64,000 nt of DNA from JAAZKA01 sp034926225 (lineage in GTDB: Bacteria; Bacillota; Clostridia; Oscillospirales; QAMX01). The stretch spans positions 248,001 through 312,000 of the forward strand of contig JAYFRF010000001.1 in the NCBI GenBank assembly GCA_034926225.1, given 5' to 3'. Each line of letters begins with the position of its first letter. Position 1 is the first letter of the stretch. The notes under the pieces are model-generated. The model ran no database searches and was not told the origin of the DNA. It worked only from the letters and a program-made list of their open reading frames with translations. This document shows positions 15,540-24,017 of this stretch, piece after piece. Position numbers and translations under genes: made by a program.

Positions 15540-16097
15540 ATGATTTCCGCAAGCGAATTCCGTAACGGCGTAACCTTTGAAATGGACGGCCAGGTCTTAC
15601 AGATCGTTGAATTCCAGCATGTCAAGCCCGGCAAGGGCGCGGCGTTTGTTCGTACAAAGCTTAAGAACGTCATCACCGGCTCCGTTGTTGAGCGTACCTT
15701 TAACCCTACCGATAAATTCCCGCCCGCGTATGTAGAACGCAAGGACATGCAGTATCTCTACAGCGACGGTGATCTCTACTACTTTATGGATCCCGAATCC
15801 TTCGAGCAGATCCCGATCAACAAGAGCACCCTCTCCGATAACTTCAAGTTTGTCAAGGAAGAAACCACGTGTAAGGTCGTTTCCTACAAAGGCGCCGTTT
15901 TCGCCGTCGAGCCGCCGAACTTCATGGATCTTGAAGTCACCGACACCGAGCCGGGCTTCAAAGGGGATACTGCGACAAACACCTTCAAGCCCGCAACTCT
16001 AGAGACCGGTGCTGAGATCAAGGTTCCGCTGTTTATTAACATTGGAGATAAGATCAAAATTGACACCCGTACCAGCGAGTACCTTTCCCGCGCGTAA
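15540..16097 (+). CDS. efp: Elongation factor P
   Basis: EF-P binds between the ribosomal P and E sites and rescues stalling at polyproline stretches. The 185 residues have the three-domain layout: a KOW-like N-terminal domain with the tip loop HVKPGKGAAF (Lys32 is the position modified in many bacteria) and two OB-type domains ending TRTSEYLSRA. The ATG at 15540 is preceded by GGAGGA at 15527-15532; the open frame extends far upstream but without homology. It shares a promoter with, and lies 81 bases upstream of, the acidic zinc-ribbon gene. Confidence 0.97.
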   Translation: MISASEFRNGVTFEMDGQVLQIVEFQHVKPGKGAAFVRTKLKNVITGSVVERTFNPTDKFPPAYVERKDMQYLYSDGDLYYFMDPESFEQIPINKSTLSDNFKFVKEETTCKVVSYKGAVFAVEPPNFMDLEVTDTEPGFKGDTATNTFKPATLETGAEIKVPLFINIGDKIKIDTRTSEYLSRA

Positions 16098-16178
16098 TTC
16101 TGACTTGAATTGCGTATAAACGCCGCTTTTTCGGCGTACAATACCTTATTGAATAAGGAAAATAATGGAGGACACACC

Positions 16179-16691
16179 ATGACCATCACTGAAAAAGTGG
16201 CATATGTCAAAGGTCTTGTGGCGGGCCTTGAGCTCGACGAGACGAAGAAGGAAACCAAGGTCATTCTGGCGATGCTCGACGTACTCGACGAAGTGGCGTT
16301 ATCTGTCACCGACTGCGAAGACGATATTATTTCTCTGGGTGAGGAAGTCGACTCGATGAACGAGAGCATTTCCGATCTCGAGGACACCGTCTACGACGAG
16401 GACGACGAAGACGAAGACGACGAAGATGACGATGACGATGAGGACGATGAAGAGGACGAGGATGAAGATCCCGACTACTTCGAATTCACCTGCCCGGACT
16501 GCGGCGAGAAGATCTATTTGGATGAAGAGGTTCTCGACAAAGGCTCTGTCAAGTGCAAGGCCTGCGGCCGTGTGATCGAGTTCGAGATCGTTGACAGCTG
16601 CGGCTGTGAGGACTGCTGCGGCTGCCACGACGAGGACGAGAAGGACGACGACTGCGACTGCGGCTGCTGCAAGGACGGAAAGAAGGAGTAA
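16179..16691 (+). CDS. CD1247-like protein: helical N-terminus, poly-acidic linker, zinc ribbon
   Basis: About 170 residues in three parts: a helical N-terminal segment (1-70) resembling the CD1247 N-terminal domain found next to efp in Clostridia, a linker of about 35 residues that is almost only Asp and Glu (about 70-107), and a zinc ribbon CPDC-x(19)-CKAC followed by a tail with more cysteines in CGCEDCCGCHDE and CDCGCCKDG. The function is unknown; the conserved place after efp suggests a translation-related or nucleic-acid-binding role. An ATGGAGGA box before the ATG at 16179 fixes the start. The poly-acidic linker is low-complexity GAC/GAT/GAG sequence. Confidence 0.8.
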   Translation: MTITEKVAYVKGLVAGLELDETKKETKVILAMLDVLDEVALSVTDCEDDIISLGEEVDSMNESISDLEDTVYDEDDEDEDDEDDDDDEDDEEDEDEDPDYFEFTCPDCGEKIYLDEEVLDKGSVKCKACGRVIEFEIVDSCGCEDCCGCHDEDEKDDDCDCGCCKDGKKE

Positions 16692-16698
16692 ACTCCTT

Positions 16699-17043
16699 AT
16701 GATTATACGCACATCGGAACAGCGTGTCGAGACCCGTACCGCCATGCGCGGCGGCAACGGTGAGATCGCGTTGCAGCATCTGGTCGACGGGACAAAGACC
16801 TACGGCAAGACCCGCATGATGGCTCGTCTCACCTTCCCCGCTGGCGCTTCCATCGGCAAGCATCCGCATATCGAGGAAGCCGAGGCGTATATCATCCTCT
16901 CCGGCGAAGCGACTGTAACGGAGAACGATGTGGCCTATAAGCTGACCGCCGGCGACGCGGCGTTTACAGGAAACGGAGATACACATTCCATCGAAAACGC
17001 CGGATCTGAGGATTTAGTCATCCTGGCGATTATCTTCAATTAA
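16699..17043 (+). CDS. Small cupin-domain protein
   Basis: A 114-residue single-domain cupin. The metal-binding motif 1 is visible as GASIGKHPHIEEAEAYIILSG (His, His, Glu) and motif 2 as GDTHSIENAGSEDL (His). These proteins bind a divalent metal and either isomerise or sense small sugars or acids; no substrate can be deduced. It begins 7 bases after the acidic zinc-ribbon gene, whose end carries its GGAG ribosome binding site, so it is the third gene of the efp unit, ended by the hairpin at 17059-17104. Confidence 0.85.
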   Translation: MIIRTSEQRVETRTAMRGGNGEIALQHLVDGTKTYGKTRMMARLTFPAGASIGKHPHIEEAEAYIILSGEATVTENDVAYKLTAGDAAFTGNGDTHSIENAGSEDLVILAIIFN

Positions 17044-17058
17044 GCTTTAAACGAATCG

Positions 17059-17108
17059 AAAACGCGCCCCACTGCATCGAATACGTTGCAATGGGGCGCG
17101 TTTTTATA
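17059..17108. terminator. Bidirectional terminator between the cupin and nahK-like genes
   Basis: A long stem between 17059-17076 and 17087-17104 with one imperfect position, an A-run on the left and a T-run on the right. It serves the convergent efp unit (plus) and the kinase gene (minus). Confidence 0.85.
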
Positions 17109-17130
17109 ATTACATGAAACCGGGAACAGC

Positions 17131-18231
17131 TTACAGCGATGAACGGCTGTCGATAAATTCCTGTACGATATCGGCCTTGGCTTCCATGTCTTCCAGCAGC
17201 TTCATCTGGGCATGGGCGCGAATAAGATTGTGTTTGGGGGACTTGACCTTGAAGTAGAGGTCGCCTTCGATGTAGTCAGTCAGGAAGCGCATGGCCAGTT
17301 CGCAGGTGATGACACGCATACCGAGTGGCAGCAGCGTGATCTCATGCGGCGTCAGGAATCCGTCGACCTCGGAGAGGAAGCCGCGGGTGAACAGGGCAAA
17401 CTTATCCATGTCGAGCGCAATCTGGGCGAGGTCTTCCTCATCCTCCGCTGCGGTGGAAGCACCGAAGCGAATGGCGTCGCCGTAATCGTAGAGCGCGGAG
17501 CCGGGCATCACCGTGTCGAGATCAATAACGCAGACGGCGCGGTCGGTGGCGTTATCGATCATGACGTTGTTGATTTTCGTATCGTTATGCGTCACACGCA
17601 ACGGCAGGGTACCGCGTTCCAACTCGCGGACAATAGAGCCCATTGCGCGGCGGCGGTCGAACATGAACTCGATTTCCGACTCCAGCTCGCGGACGCGTCC
17701 GGCTTTATCCTCGGAAACCGCTTTGACGAAGGCATAGAAACGCTTGGTGGTGTTATGGAAGTCGGGAATGGTCGTGTGCAGCTCGGAGACCGGGAAGTCG
17801 CAGAGAAGACGCTGGAACTCGCCGAAGGCATGCCCCGCCTCCTCAAACTGCATCGGACGGGTGATGGTATCGTAAGCGGTCGCGTTTTCGATGTAGCGGT
17901 AGGCACGCCAATATCCGCCGTTTTTATACATGGAACGACCATCCACAGTCGGAATGATCTCCAGCACGCGGCGGGAGGGGTCTTCCCCTGCGGCGAGGAA
18001 CTTGGCGCGCAGATGGGAGGTGATGCGTTCAATGTTTTCCATGACCGCATAGGGATCGTGAAAAACGTAGGTGTTAACGCTTTGCAGGATATAATGCCGG
18101 GTAATTCCGCTTCCGGCGTATTGGAGATGATATGTATTATTGATGTTTCCAGAGTGGACCTCACAGGCTGTCACGTAAAAGCCTTCAAAATGAAAATGGG
18201 GCAGAATATGCTTGATTTGATTATAAACCAT
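17131..18231 (-). CDS. N-acetylhexosamine 1-kinase-like phosphotransferase
   Basis: A 366-residue member of the aminoglycoside-phosphotransferase fold that resembles Bifidobacterium NahK (359 residues) along its whole length: QSVNTYVFHDPYAVMENIERIT, the catalytic RVTHNDTKINN with the base Asp, the metal-binding VIDLDTVMPGSALYDYGDAIRFG, FGASTAAEDEEDLA and DYIEGDLYF. NahK phosphorylates GlcNAc or GalNAc at C1 to feed the galacto-N-biose pathway. The substrate here is inferred from homology; no lacto-N-biose phosphorylase or galT is in the window. The ATG at 18231 is preceded by a GGAGGA box. Monocistronic, with its own promoter and terminator. Confidence 0.85.
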   Translation of the reverse strand: MVYNQIKHILPHFHFEGFYVTACEVHSGNINNTYHLQYAGSGITRHYILQSVNTYVFHDPYAVMENIERITSHLRAKFLAAGEDPSRRVLEIIPTVDGRSMYKNGGYWRAYRYIENATAYDTITRPMQFEEAGHAFGEFQRLLCDFPVSELHTTIPDFHNTTKRFYAFVKAVSEDKAGRVRELESEIEFMFDRRRAMGSIVRELERGTLPLRVTHNDTKINNVMIDNATDRAVCVIDLDTVMPGSALYDYGDAIRFGASTAAEDEEDLAQIALDMDKFALFTRGFLSEVDGFLTPHEITLLPLGMRVITCELAMRFLTDYIEGDLYFKVKSPKHNLIRAHAQMKLLEDMEAKADIVQEFIDSRSSL

Positions 18232-18270
18232 GACAAATCCTCCGGAATGATTTCTTGCAAGACCATTGGT

Positions 18271-18299
18271 AGTATATCATATGCAAAATTGGGAATCAA
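18271..18299 (-). promoter_or_regulatory. sigma-A promoter of the nahK-like gene
   Basis: Minus strand: TTGATT (18299-18294), a 17-base spacer and TATACT (18276-18271), about 40 bases upstream of the ATG. Confidence 0.75.
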
Positions 18300-18348
18300 G
18301 TGTTTTTTTTCTGGTTTTGGATGCAGGGGGAAAATTTACAATGAATGA

Positions 18349-18378
18349 TTGACAATGGTTTCTATCACGTGGTATACT
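18349..18378 (+). promoter_or_regulatory. sigma-A promoter of the met operon
   Basis: TTGACA (18349-18354), an 18-base spacer and TATACT (18373-18378). The 44-base leader to metF is too short for a SAM or T-box riboswitch. Confidence 0.75.
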
Positions 18379-18428
18379 ATATTTTGAGACAAAACAGAAC
18401 GATTCTTGCAAAGTCAAAGGGGAAAAGC

Positions 18429-19301
18429 ATGAAAATTACCGACATATTACAATCCGGACGCATTTCCTTCTCCTGCGAGATCTTCCCGCCCAAGCTCGGT
18501 GCGGATATCGAACATGTCGACGAGGTCATCGACGGCATCGCAGCGCTCGAGCCGTCCTTTATCAGCGTGACCTACGGTGCGTCCGGCTCTACCTCAAAGA
18601 CGACGGCGTCTATCTGCGAAAAGGTGATGGGGCGAGGGATGACCGCCATTGCACATATGACCTGTCTGTCCTCTACACGTGACGAGGTGTGGATGTATAC
18701 GGAAAAGCTCGCGTCTCTGGGCGTAGAGAACGTGTTCGCGCTGCGGGGAGACCGTCCGGCGGATATGCCGGGGCCGGGACCGGGGCAGTATCAGTACGCG
18801 TCCCAACTGGTTGCGGAGCTTGCCGGACTCGACCGTTTTTGCATCGGCGGTGCATGCTACCCGGACGGACATGTCGAAGCACATAATAAGGCGGAGGATA
18901 TCGCGCACTTGAAGGAAAAGGTCGACGCAGGCTGTGCGTTCCTGACGACGCAGATGTTTTTCGATAACGACGTCATGTACAGCTTCCTCTACCGCGCGGT
19001 CAAGGCGGGCATCCGTGTGCCGATTCTCGCTGGCATCATGCCGCTGACGACGGCGCGTCAGTACGAACGCACCGCTCAGCTGTCCGGCACTCCCCTGCCC
19101 CCACGGCTCCGTTCGATTTACGACAGGTTCAAGGATCGCCCCCGGGCACTTCGGGAAGCCGGCATCGCTTACGCGACCGAGCAGATCGTCGACCTCGTTG
19201 CCAACGGCGTGCAGGGCGTGCATATCTACACGATGAACCGCCCGGAAAACGCGGCGGATATCTTTAAGAATCTCACTTATATTCGGAAGACAAAGGTATG
19301 A
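18429..19301 (+). CDS. metF: Methylenetetrahydrofolate reductase
   Basis: MetF reduces 5,10-methylene-THF to 5-methyl-THF for methionine synthesis. About 290 residues of TIM barrel; visible motifs are FSCEIFPPK near the N-terminus, ISVTYGASGST, NVFALRGDRP (folate/FAD site), GGACYPDGHVEA and DAGCAFLTTQMFFDN. The ATG at 18429 follows AAAGGGG; a longer open frame begins at 18345 inside the promoter and is not used. The stop overlaps the start of the MetH activation gene by four bases, so these genes are coupled. Confidence 0.96.
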   Translation: MKITDILQSGRISFSCEIFPPKLGADIEHVDEVIDGIAALEPSFISVTYGASGSTSKTTASICEKVMGRGMTAIAHMTCLSSTRDEVWMYTEKLASLGVENVFALRGDRPADMPGPGPGQYQYASQLVAELAGLDRFCIGGACYPDGHVEAHNKAEDIAHLKEKVDAGCAFLTTQMFFDNDVMYSFLYRAVKAGIRVPILAGIMPLTTARQYERTAQLSGTPLPPRLRSIYDRFKDRPRALREAGIAYATEQIVDLVANGVQGVHIYTMNRPENAADIFKNLTYIRKTKV

Positions 19302-19849
19302 AAACAAACGCGGAAATTATCAAATATTTGGGCTACGATGAAGAGAGCATCCCGCCCGGCGTACGCAGATTGATTGTGTCATGCAGAGATGAGCTACGCG
19401 CGGCGGGATCTTTGCGGGTATACGCGGCGGTTTTCCCGGGAAATGCGAGCAGGAAACTTGTAACAAACGCGCCTGTGTGCAGAGAAAGACTATCCGGCTG
19501 CGGCATGGTGGTTTTTTGCGCCGCAACCTTTGGTGAAGAGGTGGATGCGCTGCTTGTACGCTGGTCAAAGCAGGATATGGGCCGCTACGTTGTCTTAAAC
19601 GCGACGGCGGGCGCGATGGTGAAAGCCGCGCTCGAGGCACGTGCAGTGGAAGAGGCGCAAAAGCTCGGCATTACAACTGGCGTGATGCTGGAGCCGGGGA
19701 CGGATGGCATAGAACGGCAAGTACGGGAAGATATTCTGCGTGTACTCGGAGGCGAAAGGGAAACAGGGATTTCGCTGGGCGAGGGATATGCGTTTTCCCC
19801 GGTAAAATCCGGCACCGCAATTATTCCTTTAAGCATGGTTCGCGACTAA
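19298..19849 (+). CDS. Stand-alone methionine synthase reactivation domain protein
   Basis: A 183-residue protein matching the C-terminal vitamin-B12-dependent methionine synthase activation domain, which binds SAM and helps reductively methylate oxidised cob(II)alamin. RYVVLNATAGAMVKAALEA and the closing ISLGEGYAFSPVKSG are recognisable. In E. coli this is part of MetH; here it is a separate gene between metF and a MetH that lacks it, as in Thermotoga. The start overlaps the metF stop (ATGA). It lies 21 bases upstream of metH. Confidence 0.85.
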   Translation: MKTNAEIIKYLGYDEESIPPGVRRLIVSCRDELRAAGSLRVYAAVFPGNASRKLVTNAPVCRERLSGCGMVVFCAATFGEEVDALLVRWSKQDMGRYVVLNATAGAMVKAALEARAVEEAQKLGITTGVMLEPGTDGIERQVREDILRVLGGERETGISLGEGYAFSPVKSGTAIIPLSMVRD

Positions 19850-19870
19850 TTCGATAGGGGTATAGGCATC

Positions 19871-22225
19871 ATGGACTTTTTCGAACGATTCAAGGTTGAG
19901 AGACTGTATTTCGACGGCGCAATGGGTACGATGCTGCATGCTGCCGGGCTGCCGGTCGGTGTGCCGCCGGAGCTTTGGAATGTAACGCATCCGGACACAG
20001 TTTCCGCGATTCATCGGGCATATGCAGCTGCGGGAGCAAAAATCGCAAAGGCAAACACCTTCGGCGCGTATGCGCATAAGCTTGGAGGCGTGACCGTCGA
20101 GGATGTCGTACATGCGGCTGTGAAAAACGCGAGGGATGCGGGCGCGGACTATGTCGCGCTTGACGTCGGGCCGACGGGAAAGCTCATCGAGCCTCTCGGG
20201 GATACCTCCTTTGAGGAAGCCGCGGCGGACTTTGCCTGCCTTGTCACAGCCGGGGCGAACGCCGACTGCATCCTGATCGAGACGATGACGAACCTTGCCG
20301 AGTGCAGGGCCGCCGTGATCGCGGCGAAGGAGAATACAAATTTACCGGTGCTCGCGTCGCTGACGTTCGACGAAAACGGGCGGATGCTGTCAGGCGCGGA
20401 TCCGGAGACAGCGATCGCGGTACTGGAAGCGGCAGGCGCGGACGCGATAGGCGTTAACTGCGGTCTGGGGCCGAAGCTGTATACCGAAATTCTGCGGCGG
20501 ATGGAGCTCGCAGCGCATGTGCCGCTGTTTGCAAACCCCAATGCCGGTATCCCTGAGGTCGTGGAGGGTAAGACGGTCTTTCCGCTCGATCCCAAGGAAT
20601 TTGCACGGGAGATGCGCGAGCTTGCGCCTTATACTTTCGCGCTTGGGGGCTGCTGCGGTACGAATCCCGCGCATATCGCGAATTTAGTCGTTGAAACGCG
20701 GGATATTGCCATGCCGGTACTCCGCAAGAGGACAACGGCGGTCGTTGCAAGCGCATCGCAGACGCTGACGCTCGGTGATCGTCCGGTGATGATCGGCGAG
20801 CGCCTAAATCCGACGGGCAAGCCGAAGCTGAAAAGCGCGCTTAGGGCAGGGGACATGGGCTATCTGCAGCGGGAAGCGCTTTCGCAGGCCGATCGCGGGG
20901 CGGATGCGCTGGATGTAAACGTCGGCTTACCCGGGATCGACGAAACCGCGACGCTAGTCAGCGCAACGAGGGCGTTGATGGGCGTCTGTGCGCTGCCGCT
21001 GCAGCTCGACACGGTCTCCCCCACTGCGATGGCGGCCGCGCTGCGCGTATACTGCGGTAGAGCGCTGATCAACAGCGTCAGCGGCAAGCAAAGTGTGATG
21101 GATGCGGTGTTCCCGATCGCGAAGAAGTATGACGGCGTGCTGATTGCGCTGACGCTCGACGACGACGGAATACCCAAAACCGCCGAAGGAAGGCTTGCCA
21201 TTGCGGAAAAGATAAAAAACGAAGCTGGAAAGTACGGAATCGCACCCTGCGACTTGATTTTCGACCCACTGGCGATGGCGGTCAGCGCCGATGCCGATGC
21301 GGCCGGTGTTGCGCTCGACACGATCCGGCTCATTCGGGAGCGTCTTAATGGCGTGTGCTCGCTCGGTGTATCGAACATCAGCTTCGGGCTGCCGCAGCGG
21401 GAGAACATGAACGCGGCGTTCTTGACATTGGCGCTTGGCGCCGGATTAAAGGCCGCGATTGTCAATCCCGGCAGCGACGCGATGCGCAGCGCGTTCGACA
21501 GCTACCTCGTGCTAGCCGGTTATGACGAAAAATGTCTGCATTATATAGAACGCTACTCGGAAGATTCGGCAGCGGTCGAAAAGCCGAAATCAGCAGCGGA
21601 GCCTAAGCTGCGCGACGCGGTCGTGCGTGGGCTGAAGTCGGCTGCCGCAGCGGCGGCGGGAAAGCTTTTAGACGCGGGCGTAGAAACGATGGCGATTGTG
21701 GACGGCGAACTGATCCCGGCGCTCGACGAGGTGGGCCGCGGTTTTGAAAAGGGGAAACTCTTCCTACCGCAGCTGATGCTGTCGGCGGACGCGGCGAAGG
21801 CGGCGTTCACCGTACTGCGCGAGAGGATGCAGGCGGCGGGAGAGACATCCGAGAGCCGCGGCGTTATCGTGCTTGCGACGGTCGAGGGCGATATTCACGA
21901 TATCGGCAAAAACATCGCCGGGAGCATCCTCGAAAACTACGGCTATACGGTACGCGACTTAGGACGCAACGTGCCGGTGGACGACGTGGTGGAAGCCGTG
22001 GTTTGCGAGAATGTGAAGCTCTGCGGTTTATCGGCGCTGATGACGACGACGGTCGATGCGATGGCGCGGACGATCCAAGCCTTGCACGAACGCGCGCCGT
22101 GGTGCAGGATCATGGTCGGCGGCGCGGTGCTGACGGAGGATTACGCGAAATCCATCGGCGCGGATTACTACTGCCCGAACGCCATGACCGATGTGCGCAT
22201 CGCGGAGGAGATTTTCGGTCAATGA
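19871..22225 (+). CDS. metH: Cobalamin-dependent methionine synthase (without activation domain)
   Basis: 784 residues, against about 1230 in E. coli. The domains in order are a homocysteine S-methyltransferase domain (1-290) with zinc cysteines near 197 and 260-261 (NCGLG, GGCCGTNPAHI), a pterin/methyl-THF domain (about 300-560) beginning VMIGERLNPTGKPK, a helical cap (about 590-660), and a B12-binding domain with the His ligand in DIHDIGKN (about 674-681) and the GGAVLTEDYAKSIGADYY end. The missing SAM-dependent reactivation domain is supplied by the upstream gene. The product makes methionine from homocysteine and depends on cobalamin supply. Last gene of the metF operon. Confidence 0.97.
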   Translation: MDFFERFKVERLYFDGAMGTMLHAAGLPVGVPPELWNVTHPDTVSAIHRAYAAAGAKIAKANTFGAYAHKLGGVTVEDVVHAAVKNARDAGADYVALDVGPTGKLIEPLGDTSFEEAAADFACLVTAGANADCILIETMTNLAECRAAVIAAKENTNLPVLASLTFDENGRMLSGADPETAIAVLEAAGADAIGVNCGLGPKLYTEILRRMELAAHVPLFANPNAGIPEVVEGKTVFPLDPKEFAREMRELAPYTFALGGCCGTNPAHIANLVVETRDIAMPVLRKRTTAVVASASQTLTLGDRPVMIGERLNPTGKPKLKSALRAGDMGYLQREALSQADRGADALDVNVGLPGIDETATLVSATRALMGVCALPLQLDTVSPTAMAAALRVYCGRALINSVSGKQSVMDAVFPIAKKYDGVLIALTLDDDGIPKTAEGRLAIAEKIKNEAGKYGIAPCDLIFDPLAMAVSADADAAGVALDTIRLIRERLNGVCSLGVSNISFGLPQRENMNAAFLTLALGAGLKAAIVNPGSDAMRSAFDSYLVLAGYDEKCLHYIERYSEDSAAVEKPKSAAEPKLRDAVVRGLKSAAAAAAGKLLDAGVETMAIVDGELIPALDEVGRGFEKGKLFLPQLMLSADAAKAAFTVLRERMQAAGETSESRGVIVLATVEGDIHDIGKNIAGSILENYGYTVRDLGRNVPVDDVVEAVVCENVKLCGLSALMTTTVDAMARTIQALHERAPWCRIMVGGAVLTEDYAKSIGADYYCPNAMTDVRIAEEIFGQ

Positions 22226-22239
22226 CCAGAATACCCGTA

Positions 22240-22276
22240 TAGCCGCGATCTATCGCGGTTATCGCAATAGATCGCG
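22240..22276. repeat. Imperfect hairpin in the metH-amidohydrolase gap
   Basis: GCCGCGATCTAT at the left pairs with its complement ending at 22276, about 16 bp with one mismatch. No T-run follows on either strand, so termination is doubtful; it may be an RNA processing or stability element between metH and the next gene. Confidence 0.45.
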
Positions 22277-22309
22277 GCCATAAAAAATCATCATAAAGGG
22301 GGAAATGCC

Positions 22310-23185
22310 ATGTTTTTCGACATGCACGGACACGTCTACAAATACCAGTATCCGACCCCATCGGGCATCGATTTGTTTGCAAATCCCGAACAGCTCGCGG
22401 CAATCTACGACAAAATCGGCGTCGACCGCGCGGTGCTGCTGCCGGTGGTCAGCTCCGAGGAATACATGCCGCAGTCCGTCGGCGAGGTCATTGATATCGC
22501 GAAAGCCTCCGGCGGTAAGTGGATCCCGTTTTGCAACATCGACCCGCGCGTTTACTCCAACAGCTCGGACGCCCCCATCGGGCGTCTTCTCGAGCACTAC
22601 GCCGCCCTCGGTTGCCGCGGCATCGGCGAGGTCATGCCGAATCTGCCGTGGCGCGATCCGCGTATGCAGAATCTCCTTTCCTGCGTCGAGCGCTTCGGCT
22701 TCCCGTTGCTGTTCGACATGACGGGACGCCTGTACCGGGGCTATGGCATCTTCGACGAGCCGGGCATGCCGCAGCTTGAGTACAGCCTCGCGCGTTATCC
22801 GAACCTGATCTTCATCGGCCACGGCCCCGCGTTCTGGTCAGAGCTCGGGACGCTGAGAACCCCCGCCGACCAAAGCAGCTACCCATCGTACGGTATCGAC
22901 GCGGAGGGGCGCGTACCGGAGCTTTTGCGGGAGTATCCGAACTTATGGTTTGACCTTTCGGCAGGTTCGGGCTATAACGCAATGGCGCGGGATGAAGCGT
23001 ATACGGTAAAATTCCTAAACGAGTTTGCCGATCGGGCGCTCTTCGGTACCGACGTCTGCTACGCCGGTCAAGAAATTAAAAACGGCGAGATCTTAACACG
23101 TTTCCATCGGGAAGGAAAGCTGTCCGAAGAGGTCTTTGAGAAAATCGCGCACAAAAACGCCGAGCGTCTGCTTCGGGTATCATAA
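22310..23185 (+). CDS. Amidohydrolase family 2 (paralogue of the gene at 3413)
   Basis: A 291-residue TIM-barrel metal-dependent hydrolase. Metal-site elements are FDMHGHV at the N-terminus, FIGHGPAFW in the middle and LFGTDVCYAG near the end. It is colinear with the amidohydrolase encoded at 3413-4303. A GGGGGAAA box precedes the ATG at 22310. The next gene, an M55 peptidase, begins 13 bases after its stop, so the two are an operon. The substrate is unknown; an amide, lactone or small carboxylic acid is typical of the family. No signal peptide. Confidence 0.85.
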   Translation: MFFDMHGHVYKYQYPTPSGIDLFANPEQLAAIYDKIGVDRAVLLPVVSSEEYMPQSVGEVIDIAKASGGKWIPFCNIDPRVYSNSSDAPIGRLLEHYAALGCRGIGEVMPNLPWRDPRMQNLLSCVERFGFPLLFDMTGRLYRGYGIFDEPGMPQLEYSLARYPNLIFIGHGPAFWSELGTLRTPADQSSYPSYGIDAEGRVPELLREYPNLWFDLSAGSGYNAMARDEAYTVKFLNEFADRALFGTDVCYAGQEIKNGEILTRFHREGKLSEEVFEKIAHKNAERLLRVS

Positions 23186-23198
23186 GGAGGAATATCCT

Positions 23199-24017
23199 AT
23201 GCGTGTCTGTATCATGACCGATCTCGAGGGTGTCGCATGCGTGATGAACGCGCCCGACTGGATCTATCCCCAAAGCCGCTATTACGAGGATGGCAAGCGT
23301 TTGCTCACTGAGGAGGTCAATGCCGCGGTCGAAGGCTTTACGGCTGCTGGCGCGACGAAAATCGTTGTCCAGGACGGCCACGGTCACGGCGCGATCAACG
23401 GACTGCTTTTAGACGAGCGCGCGGAGCTGCAGCGCGGATGGGGACGCATGCCCTACCCCTTTGGCGTTGACGGTGGCTTTGACTGCATTGCGTGGGTTGG
23501 GCAGCATCCGAAAGCCGGGACGGCCTATGGGCACATCTGTCACACAGGCAGCTTCCATGTACTGGACGTTTCGATCAACGATATTTCCGTCGGCGAATTC
23601 GGTGAATGCGGCTTTTGCGCGCTGGAATACGGCGTAGTACCGATTTTCGGTTCCGGCTGCGAAGCGTTCGCAAAGGAAGCGCGGGAGCTGTTCCCCGGCA
23701 TCGGCACCGTCGCCGTCAAGCGCGGACTGATGGAGCTCGCGGGAGACGACTGTACCGCCGAAGAGTACGAGGGCTGGAACGCCGGCGCCATTCATTTGCA
23801 GCATCGCCGTGCGTGCCGGCTCATCCGTGACGGCGCGTATGAAGCCTTAAAGAGGTTTCAAATTACCCCCGAAAGCTTCTCGAGCAACTTCCCCGCCGCG
23901 CCGTATACGCTGGTGATGAAGCTGCGCCCCGACAAGGACAATCCCGAGCCGCGCACCGTTACCCGGACGCATCCTGCGAGTGTGACGGGGCTTCTGAATC
24001 GGCCGTTCGAACGATGA
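23199..24017 (+). CDS. M55-family D-aminopeptidase (DppA-like)
   Basis: About 272 residues resembling the zinc-dependent M55 D-aminopeptidases such as B. subtilis DppA, which release N-terminal D-amino acids. Motifs are MTDLEGV at the N-terminus (variant of the family DxEG), QDGHGHGAIN, and GQHPKAGTAYGHICHT with likely zinc-binding histidines. An AAGGAGG box lies eight bases before the ATG at 23199; a longer frame from 23136 overlaps the upstream gene. The 3' end overlaps the convergent AraC gene by 59 bases, an unusual long antisense overlap. Confidence 0.8.
   Translation: MRVCIMTDLEGVACVMNAPDWIYPQSRYYEDGKRLLTEEVNAAVEGFTAAGATKIVVQDGHGHGAINGLLLDERAELQRGWGRMPYPFGVDGGFDCIAWVGQHPKAGTAYGHICHTGSFHVLDVSINDISVGEFGECGFCALEYGVVPIFGSGCEAFAKEARELFPGIGTVAVKRGLMELAGDDCTAEEYEGWNAGAIHLQHRRACRLIRDGAYEALKRFQITPESFSSNFPAAPYTLVMKLRPDKDNPEPRTVTRTHPASVTGLLNRPFER

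Noticed and set aside
16380..16470. Short tandem GAC/GAT/GAG tract as a non-coding repeat
   Set aside because: It is in frame inside a conserved-looking protein and encodes the acidic linker.
17212..18348. 378-codon frame opposite the NahK-like gene
   Set aside because: Antisense shadow with low-complexity Gly/Asp/Val composition; the NahK-like frame aligns with its family throughout.
18232..18428. SAM or T-box riboswitch before metF
   Set aside because: The promoter leaves only about 44 transcribed bases before metF.
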